From the NCBI RefSeq assembly GCF_023520895.1, contig NZ_CP026029.1:372001-436000 (forward strand): a DNA stretch of 64,000 nucleotides, written 5' to 3'. Every line of letters starts with the position of its first letter. Positions within the stretch are counted from its first letter, which is position 1. The notes under the pieces were generated by a model. That model saw nothing but the letters and a program-made list of their open reading frames with translations. It did not search any database and was not told the DNA's origin. A program made the position numbers and the translations under genes. This stretch comes from Paenibacillus sp. PK3_47. Its GTDB lineage: Bacteria > Bacillota > Bacilli > Paenibacillales > Paenibacillaceae. Shown piece by piece: positions 1-9,421 of the stretch.

Positions 1-6
1 AAAATA

Positions 7-30
7 TGACAAGGGATGGAACCCTTGTCA
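7..30 (-). terminator. Intrinsic terminator after birA
   Basis: A perfect 9-bp stem with a 6-nt loop is followed on the minus strand by TATTTT. It lies 24 bases past the birA stop and probably ends the leftward operon that includes cca and birA. Confidence 0.8.
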
Positions 31-53
31 TAAATCCTTGTATCCTGCGGCTG

Positions 54-854
54 TTATATCATTTCAATTTCGCCGGACAGCACTGCAGTGACCCGCCCGG
101 AAGCATCTTTGAGCAGCAGCGCACCGCTGTCATCCAGTCCGACAGCCGTCCCTCCGTTTTTCCCTTCAGAGGCGGAAAGCAGGATCTCACGGCCCAGTGT
201 CACCGACATTTCTTCCCAGCGCCGACGGATCGGCTCGAAGCCCTTCTCCATGTATACTGCGTACCAGTACTCCAGTTCATGCAGGACGGCTTCCGCAAGC
301 CGCGACCGGTCAACCGGGATGCCGCCGCCTTCGATTAAGAGGGATGTACCGACCCCTGCAAGTTCTGCCGGGTAATCCTCCGGCTTCAGATTCACCGAAA
401 TGCCTATCCCTGCAATACAGTAATGCAGTCCGCCTTCCCGGAGACATGATTCCAGCAGGATCCCGCAGATCTTCCGTCCGCCGGCCAGCAGATCATTAGG
501 CCATTTGATGCCTGCCTGTACGCCCGTCACTTCCCGGATCGCCCTGCAGACGGCAACACCGGCCAGCAGCGTCAGCTGCGGGGTCAGTGACAGCGGTAGC
601 TCCGGACGGAGTACAACGCTCATCCAGATGCCTTTGCCCGGCGGCGAATGCCATTTGCGGCCCATGCGGCCCCGGCCTCCGGTCTGTTCTTCAGCCATGA
701 CGACTGTTCCTTCAGGAGCACCCTGCTCGGCCAGCCGTTTGGCTTCCTCCTGGGTTGATGCCACTGTCTGCAGCCGGGTAATCTTCCCCTCCCAGCTAGG
801 GCTAAAGGCTTCTCTTGCAGATTCCGTCAATGGCATTGATTTATCGTTATTCAT
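54..854 (-). CDS. birA: Biotin--[acetyl-CoA carboxylase] ligase, no HTH domain
   Basis: This cytoplasmic enzyme makes biotinyl-AMP and transfers biotin to the carrier lysine of biotin carboxylases. In the 266-residue product the biotin/ATP-binding loop GRGRMGRKWH is at about residues 60-69 and KWPND at 117-121, followed by K128. The chosen ATG has AAAGGA upstream and overlaps the end of cca by 8 bases. Starting further upstream would run into cca and adds no HTH-like sequence. The N-terminal DNA-binding domain seen in B. subtilis BirA is therefore absent, so this looks like a ligase that cannot repress biotin genes. Its position after cca matches B. subtilis. Confidence 0.93.
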   Translation of the reverse strand: MNNDKSMPLTESAREAFSPSWEGKITRLQTVASTQEEAKRLAEQGAPEGTVVMAEEQTGGRGRMGRKWHSPPGKGIWMSVVLRPELPLSLTPQLTLLAGVAVCRAIREVTGVQAGIKWPNDLLAGGRKICGILLESCLREGGLHYCIAGIGISVNLKPEDYPAELAGVGTSLLIEGGGIPVDRSRLAEAVLHELEYWYAVYMEKGFEPIRRRWEEMSVTLGREILLSASEGKNGGTAVGLDDSGALLLKDASGRVTAVLSGEIEMI

Positions 855-2199
855 TGTTATCCATCCTTTGTGCTTCCTGCAGCAGCTGCTGCCTGTCATT
901 CGCAAGATCTCCTGAGGCCACAGCCTGAAGCAGCTGCTGAAGCCTGGCACCGATCCACGGTCCGGGACGCTTCTGCAGAGCCGCGGAGAGCTCGCCGCCC
1001 GTCAGCGCAAGCTCTCCGAGCGTGTACACAGGCATCTCTGCGGTCCAGGACCGCAGAAGGGCGGTTGAAGGCTGAGCCGCAACTGCAGGCTCATCAGGCG
1101 GTGATAAAGGCTCGCCTACAGCAGCCCCGGCGGCGCCTGCACCCGCGGTGCCCGCCTGCGGCACCGCTTCCAGCACCGTCAGCCACCCTCCGGCGGCTTC
1201 CGTGCCCAGGGCCAGCACGGCGGCGATCCAGCGCCGCCGCAGCGCCTCAGTGCCGCCAGGGGAACCCGGCGGCACCTCCCCAAGGGCCGCGGTCCACGCC
1301 TCGCGGACCCGCAGGACCCCGGCGGCGCTGCTCCGCGCGGCCCCGGGGAACGTCCATGCCCGCAGCAGCTCATCGGCCTCCCTGGCCGACGCCCCCAGGG
1401 CATGGAGCAGCAGCGCCCACCGCAGGCGGGCGCTCTGCAGTTCCCCGATCCCGGAGACCATGGCGGCTGCTGCCGCCAGGTCGCTTCCGGTCCAGGGGAA
1501 CGGGGCTTTCCCGCGCGGCAGCAGGCCGCTGCGCGCAATCAGGGCCAGGCCGCGCACGGGATGCGGCCCTTCCACGATGCGCTCTAGCTCCGCGCGCACG
1601 CGCTCAACGGCGATATGCGCCAGCTTGTCCCGCTGGCGCAGCAGCCCGCGCCAGGTGTTCTTGGCGATGCTGAAGTCCAGGACAGAAGCAAAACGCACGC
1701 AGCGCAGCATCCGCAGCGCATCCTCGTCAAAGCGTTCCTCTGCCTTGCCGACACAGCGGACCAGCTTCCGCTCCAGATCCTTCTCCCCGCCGAAGGGATC
1801 GACCAGCACTCCGTCAGAGCCGCAGCAAATCGCGTTGATTGTAAAGTCACGCCGCCGCAGATCCTCCTTCACGTCACTGACGAACAGGACATGTTCCGGC
1901 CGCCGGTGGTCGGCATAGCCGCTTTCCGTCCGGTACGTAGTCACTTCAAAGCTGAAGCCGTCTTCCAGAACAGTGACCGTACCATGCGCGAGTCCTGTCG
2001 GGACAGTGCGCGGAAAGATGCTAATCACTTCTTCCGGCAGTGCCGCGGTCGTCAGGTCAATATCATGCACCGGCCTTGACAGCAGCTCGTCACGGATACA
2101 GCCTCCGACGAAATAAGCCTCCCGGCCATGCGCCAGGAGACCCTCTATTACCCTGCCGGCGGCCTCAGCCATGCCGGGAGGTGCCATTCTCCATTCCAT
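847..2199 (-). CDS. cca: CCA-adding tRNA nucleotidyltransferase
   Basis: The enzyme adds or repairs the 3'-CCA end of tRNAs. The 450-residue protein has a class II polymerase-beta-type head: GG at 32-33, RDE at 36-38, the metal-binding DID at 46-48, and RRDFTIN near residue 115. A C-terminal helical tRNA-binding part follows. Residues about 345-380 form an Ala/Gly/Pro-rich linker encoded by very GC-rich DNA (about 1080-1400), which looks like a lineage-specific low-complexity insertion. The gene lies between bshA and birA, as in B. subtilis, and overlaps the birA start, so the two are probably translationally coupled. Confidence 0.95.
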   Translation of the reverse strand: MEWRMAPPGMAEAAGRVIEGLLAHGREAYFVGGCIRDELLSRPVHDIDLTTAALPEEVISIFPRTVPTGLAHGTVTVLEDGFSFEVTTYRTESGYADHRRPEHVLFVSDVKEDLRRRDFTINAICCGSDGVLVDPFGGEKDLERKLVRCVGKAEERFDEDALRMLRCVRFASVLDFSIAKNTWRGLLRQRDKLAHIAVERVRAELERIVEGPHPVRGLALIARSGLLPRGKAPFPWTGSDLAAAAAMVSGIGELQSARLRWALLLHALGASAREADELLRAWTFPGAARSSAAGVLRVREAWTAALGEVPPGSPGGTEALRRRWIAAVLALGTEAAGGWLTVLEAVPQAGTAGAGAAGAAVGEPLSPPDEPAVAAQPSTALLRSWTAEMPVYTLGELALTGGELSAALQKRPGPWIGARLQQLLQAVASGDLANDRQQLLQEAQRMDNNE

Positions 2200-2210
2200 T
2201 ACAGCACTCC

Positions 2211-3368
2211 TTACTTGCGGATGGTATCCAGTCCCGCCTTCTTGAGGCCCAGTACACGGTAATAGATATCCTCATACTGATTAGTGATCATATCCCGGCT
2301 GAAACCTTCGCAGGCCCGTTCCAGACAATCCTTGCGGAACTGCTCAGCCATCTGTTCATCCGATAATAGCTTAACCGCATATTTCGCCATAGCGGATGTA
2401 TCGCCGATCGGAGCCAGGAAGCCGGTTTTGCCGTGCACGATAAGCTCAGGGATCCCTCCGGCCTGTGAACCGATGGTCGGTACACCGCAGGCCATCGCTT
2501 CCAGGGCGACGAGCCCGAAGCTCTCTTTCTCCGAAGGCAGCAGCAGCAGGTCGGCCAGGGAGATGACCTGGGCGATTTCATCCTGCTTGCCGAGAAACCG
2601 CACTTTATCCTCAAGACCCATCTCATGAATCTTGGCCTGGATTTTGGGCAGGTCCGGACCTTCACCTACAAGCAGCAGCTTGGAGGGCAGCTCCCGGTTA
2701 ACCTTGGCAAAAACATCCACCACATCGTGCACCCGCTTAACCGGGCGGAAATTGCTGATATGCATCAGGATTTTTTCATGGGGAGCAGCGTAATCGCCGC
2801 GCAGATTCGTCACATCGCGCGGATAATATACCCTTTTGTCCACAAAGTTGTAGGTCAGGTCGATATCACGGGTGATATCCAGCACCCGCCGTGTTTCGTT
2901 GATGAGATCCATCGAAACAGCCGTAACCGCGTCGCTTTCATTGATTCCCAGGCGGATCAGGTCCTTCAGCGACTCATCCTGGCCCAGTACAGTAATATCC
3001 GTACCGTGCAGTGTTGTAACCACCTTCATGTCGTTGCCGAGCATCTGCTTGGCCAGGAAGGCGCATACAGCATGCGGCACGGCATAATGGACATGCAGCA
3101 GGTCCAGCTGCTGCATCTTGGCTACCTGGGCCATTTTGGTCGCAAGCGCCAGATCGTACGGCGGATAGCGGAAGACATAATAATCGTTAACTTCCACCTC
3201 ATGATAAAATATATTTTTCTGAAACCTTCCTAGCCGGAACGGGATGCTGTGGGTAATGAAATGAACCTCATGGCCTTTTTCGGCCAAAAGCTTGCCCAGT
3301 TCGGTCGCCACCACACCCGAGCCGCCAAGAGACGGATAACAGGTGATGCCTATTTTTAGCCGGTCCAT
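2211..3368 (-). CDS. bshA: N-acetyl-alpha-D-glucosaminyl L-malate synthase
   Basis: This GT4-family glycosyltransferase carries out the first step of bacillithiol synthesis, joining UDP-GlcNAc to L-malate. The 385-residue protein has the N-terminal glycine-rich loop [15 protein letters not shown], the THLHGTD-type segment near residue 120 (TTLHGTD), and the C-terminal nucleotide-sugar motif with E-x7-E ([16 protein letters not shown]). It ends 12 bases before cca and follows bshB1 after about 100 bases. The B. subtilis order mgsA-bshB1-bshA-cca is kept, which supports the specific name over a generic glycosyltransferase. Confidence 0.94.
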   Translation of the reverse strand: MDRLKIGITCYPSLGGSGVVATELGKLLAEKGHEVHFITHSIPFRLGRFQKNIFYHEVEVNDYYVFRYPPYDLALATKMAQVAKMQQLDLLHVHYAVPHAVCAFLAKQMLGNDMKVVTTLHGTDITVLGQDESLKDLIRLGINESDAVTAVSMDLINETRRVLDITRDIDLTYNFVDKRVYYPRDVTNLRGDYAAPHEKILMHISNFRPVKRVHDVVDVFAKVNRELPSKLLLVGEGPDLPKIQAKIHEMGLEDKVRFLGKQDEIAQVISLADLLLLPSEKESFGLVALEAMACGVPTIGSQAGGIPELIVHGKTGFLAPIGDTSAMAKYAVKLLSDEQMAEQFRKDCLERACEGFSRDMITNQYEDIYYRVLGLKKAGLDTIRK

Positions 3369-3472
3369 AATTCCGTCTCCTTCAAGTGACTCATCGAAAT
3401 TGTATTTGTTATTCCTTCAGGTAATAATATGAATTTATTATAGTTGTTCCTCTCGGCTAAATAAAGCCGGTC

Positions 3473-4177
3473 CTACTTGCGGGCAGAACCGAAATAATCC
3501 ACGGTATGCGGTATCTTGCTGGCAAAGCCTTCGGCATAAGGGATCAGCTTCCGCTGTCCCAGCAGCATGTCTCTTGAGCGTACACGCTCGATGTACCCTT
3601 CATTTAACGGGGTGGATACGACATCCTCGCCTGGCGTTTTCTCAAACTGCGAACGGTAGCACGATAACGCCTGCTCTTTGAGGCCGTACTGTTCCGTCAC
3701 ATCGACGATTAAATCGGTCCGGCCCAGATCATTAATGAAATAAAAATACAGCAGCGGCGCAGCAACCGCAGGCTTGTCCGGCATATATCTGCGCAGCTTG
3801 GCATTGAAAACAGCTTCCTCCACCAGCTTGCTGCAGGCAATGTGGTCCGGATGGCGGTCTTCCCAATAAGGTGCGAAGACGATATCAGGAGCATACCGGC
3901 GGATTTCCAAGGTTACTGCAGCCAACTGTGCCTCATTCATATAAAGCCCCCGGTCCGGCAGACCGAGATTGGTCCTGACGGCCGCTCCCAGCAGATCTGC
4001 AGCCTCCTGGGCTTCCAGCCTGCGGCGTTCCACAGTGCCGTTGGAAGACATCTCGGCAGCCGTCAGATCACATAAGCCAACCTTCAGGCCTGCTGCCGTA
4101 TGCTTGGCAATGGTGCCTGCCATACCGATCTCAGCGTCATCCGCATGAGCACCGAATACCAGAATGTCGAGCTTCAT
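3473..4177 (-). CDS. bshB1: Bacillithiol biosynthesis deacetylase BshB1
   Basis: This zinc-dependent PIG-L/LmbE-type deacetylase removes the acetyl group from GlcNAc-malate, the second bacillithiol step. The zinc motif AHADD is at residues 10-14, and a second His-containing segment (EDRHPDH) lies around residue 108. The length of 234 residues is usual for the family. The start ATG overlaps the end of mgsA (ATGA), so the two are likely coupled. Adjacency to bshA distinguishes it from unlinked BshB2-type enzymes. Confidence 0.93.
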   Translation of the reverse strand: MKLDILVFGAHADDAEIGMAGTIAKHTAAGLKVGLCDLTAAEMSSNGTVERRRLEAQEAADLLGAAVRTNLGLPDRGLYMNEAQLAAVTLEIRRYAPDIVFAPYWEDRHPDHIACSKLVEEAVFNAKLRRYMPDKPAVAAPLLYFYFINDLGRTDLIVDVTEQYGLKEQALSCYRSQFEKTPGEDVVSTPLNEGYIERVRSRDMLLGQRKLIPYAEGFASKIPHTVDYFGSARK

Positions 4178-4596
4178 TCATCCACACCCGGCTTGTATTT
4201 ATGTACGAGCTCCCGCCAGCCGAAATCGCCGCGGTCAATGGCTTTGACCAGGATTTCTGCCGTCGCGATATTGGTAGCAACCGGTATGCCGTAGACATCG
4301 CACAAGCGGAGGAGTGCCGTAATATCAGGTTCATGCGGCTGGGCCATCAGCGGGTCGCGCAGGAAGACAATCAGGTCCAGCTCATCCTGGGCAACCATGG
4401 AACCGATCTGCTGGTCTCCGCCGAGCGGACCGGACATATAGCGGTATATGGTCAGCTTGGTAGCATCCATAATCCGCTGGCCTGTGGTCCCGGTAGAATA
4501 AAGCTCATGCCCCTCAAATACATGCTCATAGGCTGTTACGAAATTGACCATTTCATCCTTCTTGCGGTCATGTGCAATAAATGCAATCTTTAACAT
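4174..4596 (-). CDS. mgsA: Methylglyoxal synthase
   Basis: The enzyme converts dihydroxyacetone phosphate to methylglyoxal and phosphate, an overflow bypass of lower glycolysis. The 140-residue protein carries STGTTG (phosphate binding), [10 protein letters not shown] with the catalytic Asp, and FLRDPL with a second conserved Asp. A GGGAGAG ribosome-binding site precedes the ATG. Proximity to the bacillithiol genes makes functional sense because bacillithiol takes part in methylglyoxal detoxification in Bacillus; that link is inference here. Confidence 0.95.
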   Translation of the reverse strand: MLKIAFIAHDRKKDEMVNFVTAYEHVFEGHELYSTGTTGQRIMDATKLTIYRYMSGPLGGDQQIGSMVAQDELDLIVFLRDPLMAQPHEPDITALLRLCDVYGIPVATNIATAEILVKAIDRGDFGWRELVHKYKPGVDE

Positions 4597-4612
4597 GCTG
4601 TTTCTCTCCCGT

Positions 4613-5416
4613 CTATTCTATAAAATGCTCGAAACCGTAAATCATCCCCGTATATTCCATTACTTTCTGGACGCCCATTTTGACACCAGGCATATACCCT
4701 GCACGTTCGTAGGAATCGTGACGGATCTTAAGTGACTGTCCGTAACCGCCGAATACCACTTCCTCCTGGGCAAACACGCCCGGCAGCCGGACGCTGTGAA
4801 TACGGAATCCGTTGTAATAGCCCCCGCGGGAACCTTCAATCGTTTCCTCTTCCTCAGGATTCCCCTGGCGCAGCTCCTGGCGCACTTCGGATATCATCTC
4901 TGCAGTCTTGATCGCTGTCCCTGAAGGAGCATCAAGCTTCTGGTCTCCATGGTACTCGATAATCTCCAGATGCGGGAAATATTTTGATGCCTGGGCGGCA
5001 AATCTCATCAGCAGAATGGCACCGATTGAGAAATTAGGCGCGATCAGGCCGCCAATCCCCTGCTCTTTACATTGCTTGTCCAGTTCGGCAATCTGCTCAG
5101 GAGTAAAGCCCGTAGTTCCGATTACCGGACGAACCCCGTATTTAACAGCGAGAGCTGTATTTGCATAGACCGATTGCGGAGTCGTAAAATCAACCATAAC
5201 ATCGCCTGCAGCATTCGCCAGGGCGGCTTCCAGGTCTGAGGAAACAATTACTCCGCACTCCTCCAGACCCACCAGACGACCGGCATCGATGTCTTTGCTC
5301 GAGCGGTCAATGGCCGCAGCCAGTTCCAGCTCTTCATCCTGCAGCACCAGCTTCACTACCTCTTTGCCCATTCTTCCTCCTGCTCCGGAGACGATCACTC
5401 TAATCTTGTTGTTCAC
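4613..5416 (-). CDS. dapB: 4-hydroxy-tetrahydrodipicolinate reductase
   Basis: DapB reduces 4-hydroxy-tetrahydrodipicolinate with NAD(P)H in lysine and diaminopimelate synthesis. The 267-residue protein has the dinucleotide loop GAGGRMG at 11-17 and the substrate motif [13 protein letters not shown] near 154-166. The catalytic His and Lys (H156, K160) are present, but the second His of the usual HH pair is Gly157. The start codon is GTG with a strong AGGAGG 8 bases upstream. It is followed by mgsA after 16 bases. Confidence 0.94.
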   Translation of the reverse strand: MNNKIRVIVSGAGGRMGKEVVKLVLQDEELELAAAIDRSSKDIDAGRLVGLEECGVIVSSDLEAALANAAGDVMVDFTTPQSVYANTALAVKYGVRPVIGTTGFTPEQIAELDKQCKEQGIGGLIAPNFSIGAILLMRFAAQASKYFPHLEIIEYHGDQKLDAPSGTAIKTAEMISEVRQELRQGNPEEEETIEGSRGGYYNGFRIHSVRLPGVFAQEEVVFGGYGQSLKIRHDSYERAGYMPGVKMGVQKVMEYTGMIYGFEHFIE

Positions 5417-5449
5417 GTTTGTTTCCTCCTCACTTTCACGAATTCCAGC

Positions 5450-5971
5450 TTACTGGATATATTTTTGTAAAGATTGCTGAAGATCCTTCATCATCTGCCG
5501 CAAACCCGAATCATCGGGATGCAGGGCGATGACTTCTTTCATGGCCGCGATTGCTTCCAGATGCTCATTCATCCGGCTGTGTCCGATCGCAAGCCATACA
5601 TAGGCATCCCCGTATAACGGGTCCAGAACAATCGCTTCTTTAAGAAGCGTAACCGGATGGTAGGGGTTTCCTGATCCCGGCTTCTCATCCTCCAGCAGCC
5701 GCTTGGCTTCCTGCACAAGCTGCAGCGCCTGCAGGTGCTGCAGATGCAGCCGGTACTCCTGTCTGACTCCGTCGAGCTTCACCGCCGCGAGGGCGTGCTC
5801 GAGCGCTTTCTCCAGCATGCCGCTGCGGGCATACGTAATGGAACAGCGGTATCTGACCTCTGCATCATCCGGAGAAGCGGATATCGCTGCTTCAAAACAG
5901 GTTATTGCTTCTGCAAAATCACTGCGCAGTATCGCGCGGTACGCCTCTTTGACATAATCCTTGTGATTCAT
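5450..5971 (-). CDS. Tetratricopeptide repeat protein
   Basis: A 173-residue soluble protein made of TPR-like helix pairs: residues about 3-75 form two units, and about 105-160 two more, including DPLYGDAYVWLAIGHSRMNEHLEAI-type sequence. Such repeats normally mediate protein-protein contacts. It lies between a MazG-like gene and dapB in the same orientation, a position empty in B. subtilis as far as I recall. No enzymatic motif is visible and the partner is unknown. Confidence 0.75.
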   Translation of the reverse strand: MNHKDYVKEAYRAILRSDFAEAITCFEAAISASPDDAEVRYRCSITYARSGMLEKALEHALAAVKLDGVRQEYRLHLQHLQALQLVQEAKRLLEDEKPGSGNPYHPVTLLKEAIVLDPLYGDAYVWLAIGHSRMNEHLEAIAAMKEVIALHPDDSGLRQMMKDLQQSLQKYIQ

Positions 5972-6030
5972 ATCCCCACCACCCTGACGGCTAAATCCCG
6001 TTCGTTTGGTACAGCATATGTTATAGAGGC

Positions 6031-6360
6031 CTAATCGGTGTCCTTCAGCGTCCAGCGCCCCGCATCGCGGGTATTGAATTTATGCATCACCTTATTATGC
6101 GCTTCAGTCAGGTCAATTCCGAGGGAATTGGCAAAACAGATGGTAATGAAGAGGATGTCGCCAAGCTCCAGTTCAATGGAATTAACCTCTTCATCCGCCT
6201 TCTTCGGCTTCTCGCCGAATTTATGGTTCACTTCACGGGCCAGTTCTCCCACTTCTTCGGACATACGGGCCATCATAGACAAAGGGCTGAAGTACCCTTC
6301 CTTAAACTGTGAGATGTAAGCATCTACTTCGCGCTGCATCTCACCAAGACTTTTATCCAT
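6031..6360 (-). CDS. MazG-type nucleotide pyrophosphohydrolase (YpjD-like)
   Basis: A 109-residue all-alpha NTP pyrophosphatase. The metal-binding signature EExxE...ExxD is visible as EEVGELARE near residue 36 and IELELGDILF near residue 63. Members hydrolyse (d)NTPs to monophosphates, often in house-cleaning roles; the substrate cannot be read from sequence. The position just upstream of the dapB cluster matches B. subtilis ypjD. It diverges from the YitT-type gene. Confidence 0.85.
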   Translation of the reverse strand: MDKSLGEMQREVDAYISQFKEGYFSPLSMMARMSEEVGELAREVNHKFGEKPKKADEEVNSIELELGDILFITICFANSLGIDLTEAHNKVMHKFNTRDAGRWTLKDTD

Positions 6361-6494
6361 AAAATGTATCTTCGCCCCCTATATGTTCTTGCCTTCTGTT
6401 TGCCCCTATGTTATCGTAAAGACGTTTTGAAGACAAATCTTTTTTAGACAATGACAATCCAAACGGCCCGTCAGAGGCATGAGCGAGGGATAAG

Positions 6495-7364
6495 ATGAAT
6501 TCATCCAAGTTGATCAATATCGGCAAAACGACTGCCCCTATTTTGCTTGGAACGGCAGTGTACGCATTTGGGCTTCTGTACTTTATCGTACCCAACCAGC
6601 TGATGGAAGGCGGCGTAACCGGGATTACCATCCTGCTGAACTACGCTTTTAACATCCCTATATTCCTGACCACGCTGCTGCTTAATCTTCCGCTGTTCCT
6701 GCTTGGCTGGAAGGTGCTCGGCTCCAATCAAATCATTTACACCGGAATCGGCATCGGCGCCCTGTCACTGTTCCTCTGGGTATTTGAAGCCCTGATTGAT
6801 GCAGGCCTGCTTGTCCCCTTTACGACCGAGCATGATTTTATTCTTGCTTCATTATATGCCGGCGTTACGCTGGGTGCGGGTCTGGGCATTGTGTTCCGTT
6901 ACGGCGGTACAACCGGCGGTGTTGATATTGTTGCCAGAATTCTGGGCCGCAAGTACGGGTGGAGCATGGGCCGGATTATTCTTGTGGTCGATATCATCAT
7001 TATCGGCGCTTCACTGCTCTACATCCCCCGGGAAAAAATTCTGTATACTCTCGTTGCCGTGTTTATCGCCTCCAAGATTATTGATTTTATTCAAGAAGGC
7101 GCTTATGCCGCCAAAGCCTTCACTATTATAAGCGACGAAGCCCCGCAAATTGCCGATCTCATCACTACAGAGATGGAGCGCGGAGTGACGCTGATCCCGG
7201 CGATCGGTGCCTATTCCAAACAGGCGAAGCATATGGTGTACTGCATTGTCGCCCGGCAGGAGATCCGCCAGCTTACCCAGCTGGCCAAATCCGTCGATCC
7301 CAGAGCGTTTATCATCATCAGTGATGTGCATGATGTGCAGGGTGAGGGCTTCCGCGAGACTTAA
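6495..7364 (+). CDS. YitT-family membrane protein (YpjC-like)
   Basis: A 289-residue membrane protein. About five hydrophobic segments occupy residues 8-175, and a soluble C-terminal DUF2179 domain follows at about 205-285. The RYGGTTGGVDIVARIL segment typical of the YitT family lies near residue 135. Transport function is assumed for the family but the substrate is unknown. The ribosome-binding site is GAGGGAT. It is the only rightward gene in this part of the window, whereas ypjC in B. subtilis is collinear with its neighbours, so this segment may have inverted. A strong hairpin ends it. Confidence 0.82.
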   Translation: MNSSKLINIGKTTAPILLGTAVYAFGLLYFIVPNQLMEGGVTGITILLNYAFNIPIFLTTLLLNLPLFLLGWKVLGSNQIIYTGIGIGALSLFLWVFEALIDAGLLVPFTTEHDFILASLYAGVTLGAGLGIVFRYGGTTGGVDIVARILGRKYGWSMGRIILVVDIIIIGASLLYIPREKILYTLVAVFIASKIIDFIQEGAYAAKAFTIISDEAPQIADLITTEMERGVTLIPAIGAYSKQAKHMVYCIVARQEIRQLTQLAKSVDPRAFIIISDVHDVQGEGFRET

Positions 7365-7385
7365 TTATACCTTTGCAAAAATAAA

Positions 7386-7426
7386 CGGACCCCATCCCTG
7401 CTGCTGATGTGCAGGGATGGGGTCCG
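7386..7426 (+). terminator. Strong bidirectional terminator
   Basis: A perfect 16-bp stem with a 9-nt loop lies 22 bases past the YitT-like gene. It is flanked by T-rich sequence on both strands (TATTTAATTT to the right, TTTATTTTTG on the minus strand), so it can stop transcription both ways. Confidence 0.85.
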
Positions 7427-7448
7427 TATTTAATTTCCATTGGTGCCC

Positions 7449-7656
7449 AACTCGGTTTTTCGTGTACCTTAGGCTCGGTCGCCCGTGCTTCGGCACAATA
7501 TACTCGGTTTTTCGTGTACATTGGGTCCAGCCACCCGCGCTTCAGCCCAATGTACTCGGTTTTTCGTGTACATTAGGTCCATCCACCCGCGCTTCGACCC
7601 AATGTACTCGGTTTTTCGTGTACATTGGGCTCGATTGCCCGCTCTTCGGCCATTAT
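7449..7656. repeat. Four 52-bp palindromic tandem repeats
   Basis: Four head-to-tail units of exactly 52 bp start at 7449, 7501, 7553 and 7605, each opening with ACTCGGTTTTTCGTGTAC. A degenerate fifth start follows at about 7656. CCCAATGTAC closes one unit and GTACATTGGG opens the next, forming a perfect 10-bp stem with a 12-nt loop at 7598-7629. Each arm could also pair with the neighbour on its other side. No ribosome-binding site or convincing protein is present. Confidence 0.85.
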
Positions 7657-7722
7657 ACTCACTTTCCGAGTCAATGACTGAAATTGGCCTATTCAGCCGC
7701 ACACCGGCCGAATCTTACTGCC

Positions 7723-8622
7723 CTACACTGGCTTCCATTCCTCGTTCTCGCCGCGGTATTTGCGGTAAGCGGCGTAGACCAGCGCCCCTATAATGAACGC
7801 CCCGGCCATAATTCCCCAAGCCCCGTATTTCTGGGGCGGCAGAGGAACAGAGAGTACAGGCTCATTTCTTTCTTTGCCGAACATAACCCGGACGGCATCC
7901 TGGCCGTAAGAGATAATCTCCAGCAGCTTTGCCCGCTCGACAGGCTGCGAGGATGATGGAATGCCTGCCGCATAGGACAGCCAGGAATCAAAGGCATTTA
8001 CCACCTCAGGCTTGCGGGATATCACAATGGCCGGCCGGATGTTCTCATATCTGCTTTGCAGCCGAGCAACCGCCTCTTTCCAGCCGGCGAGCTTGCCTGC
8101 GGCAGCGCTTTGCTCCATATCGTTCAGATCCTCGCGGATCAGCTTATAGTACTGCAGCCACATGGGCTGGCGCGGATGATTCAGGGCATTGGCAGCCAGA
8201 CGCAGCCGGGCCGCAGCAGCTTCCCACTTCTCCGGCGAGATCTCGGCAGCAGCCATTACAGCTTTGAGATCCATAATTAACGCTGACAGCGCGTTAATCC
8301 CCTCCACAGAAGTCAGCCCTTCAAAGGAGGAAGAGACCACAATCCGGGAAATTTCCTCACTCTCTGCCCTTGCTTTAACCACGTTGCCTTCCAGAACATA
8401 GCTGTACAGGGTTTCTGCAGCCTGCTCCAGCTGCTGGGCCCCCGTTCTGCCGTTAAGCACCGGTGCCCCGCTATCCCGGGTACTGCCTGCCTTGATATTG
8501 GACTCATTATGGGGACTCCCCCCTGATTCAGCTGTATTCGCTGATACTCTGTCACCATACATACCGGCTAACAGCCAGCACAGCACCAACCCTGTCAGCA
8601 CAATAGATCTCGTGCGCGGCAT
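7723..8622 (-). CDS. ypjB: Sporulation protein YpjB
   Basis: A 299-residue protein with an N-terminal signal/anchor (about residues 7-28) and a C-terminal membrane segment (about 265-285) ending in a basic tail. The middle is helical and probably extracytoplasmic. YpjB is a conserved sporulation-associated protein in Bacillales whose biochemical role is not established. The order qcrC-ypjA-ypjB is as in B. subtilis, which supports the call more than any motif does. Confidence 0.82.
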   Translation of the reverse strand: MPRTRSIVLTGLVLCWLLAGMYGDRVSANTAESGGSPHNESNIKAGSTRDSGAPVLNGRTGAQQLEQAAETLYSYVLEGNVVKARAESEEISRIVVSSSFEGLTSVEGINALSALIMDLKAVMAAAEISPEKWEAAAARLRLAANALNHPRQPMWLQYYKLIREDLNDMEQSAAAGKLAGWKEAVARLQSRYENIRPAIVISRKPEVVNAFDSWLSYAAGIPSSSQPVERAKLLEIISYGQDAVRVMFGKERNEPVLSVPLPPQKYGAWGIMAGAFIIGALVYAAYRKYRGENEEWKPV

Positions 8623-8679
8623 GAGACATCCCTCCCACCCTTAATGTATGGCGGAAGGACAAGAGATAGAACAGGCTTG

Positions 8680-9330
8680 TCAGCGCCTGAGATCTCCCCG
8701 TTTTTTTACAGGTTCAAACTCACGGAACCGCCCTCCAAAAAGCCAGGCAGCAGCGGCGCTGGCCAGGGTCAGCCCGATTGTAAAGTATTGTACAGCATTT
8801 ACGTCGTCGCTCAGTACTGAAGGAAGCCATGGATATATACCAGCCGAATAATCGATCATGTCATTGGCCAGTGTCCAGAGCAGGGCAACCGGCAGCATTC
8901 TGCGGAAGGAGAAGAAGCGGGCATAGATCAATGCCTCAACCGCCATACCCAAATGCGACGCCACAAGCATCCAGTCCTTCCAGCCTATCGTGTCCCCCTG
9001 ATACCCTCCGGCAAAAATAATACTGACCGCCCAGATGCCGTACTTGACGGAAGTCAGAACAGCAAGCGCCTCAATCAGTTCACGGAACAGCGTGCCCTGT
9101 AGGCTTTTTGGCGGAAAGAGCAGCAGAAGCAGCGCTGCTGTGAAAAACAGGCTCGCCGTAGGGCTGTCAGGGACAAACGGCAGCAGCCATGCCGGATAAT
9201 TGGCGGCTGTATATTCCAGTTGATTCCCGTACCATATGTATCCGTAAACCGTGCCAAGCAGATTCACCACAAAGAGCAGCCAGATAACTCCCCGGTGCTT
9301 AAACAAATTCAATAATCCGTGAACCGGCAT
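8680..9330 (-). CDS. DUF1405 membrane protein (YpjA-like)
   Basis: A 216-residue integral membrane protein with about six hydrophobic helices. The opening helix contains NLLGTVYGYIWYGNQL, and the PAWLLPFVPDSP segment is typical of DUF1405. Its function is unknown. It lies directly downstream of the cytochrome bc operon, separated by a terminator-like hairpin, and upstream of ypjB, as in B. subtilis. Confidence 0.85.
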   Translation of the reverse strand: MPVHGLLNLFKHRGVIWLLFVVNLLGTVYGYIWYGNQLEYTAANYPAWLLPFVPDSPTASLFFTAALLLLLFPPKSLQGTLFRELIEALAVLTSVKYGIWAVSIIFAGGYQGDTIGWKDWMLVASHLGMAVEALIYARFFSFRRMLPVALLWTLANDMIDYSAGIYPWLPSVLSDDVNAVQYFTIGLTLASAAAAWLFGGRFREFEPVKKRGDLRR

Positions 9331-9380
9331 ATCAAATTCTTACCTCCCAATAGCGGCAGCATTATAATTACACATACAAA

Positions 9381-9406
9381 AACCCGACCGCATGCACGAT
9401 CAGGTT
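9381..9406 (-). terminator. Terminator after qcrC
   Basis: A 10-bp stem with two G-T pairs and a 6-nt loop, followed by TTTTTG on the minus strand, 16 bases past the qcrC stop. Confidence 0.7.
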
Positions 9407-9421
9407 TGCGTTATCATTATT

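Noticed and set aside
1080..1600. A foreign high-GC island inside cca
   Set aside because: The frame of cca continues without a break and conserved parts flank it; an Ala/Pro-rich linker and GC-rich codons explain the composition.
7449..7656. Possible CRISPR array
   Set aside because: The 52-bp units are similar along their whole length; there are no unique spacers of fixed size and no cas gene nearby.
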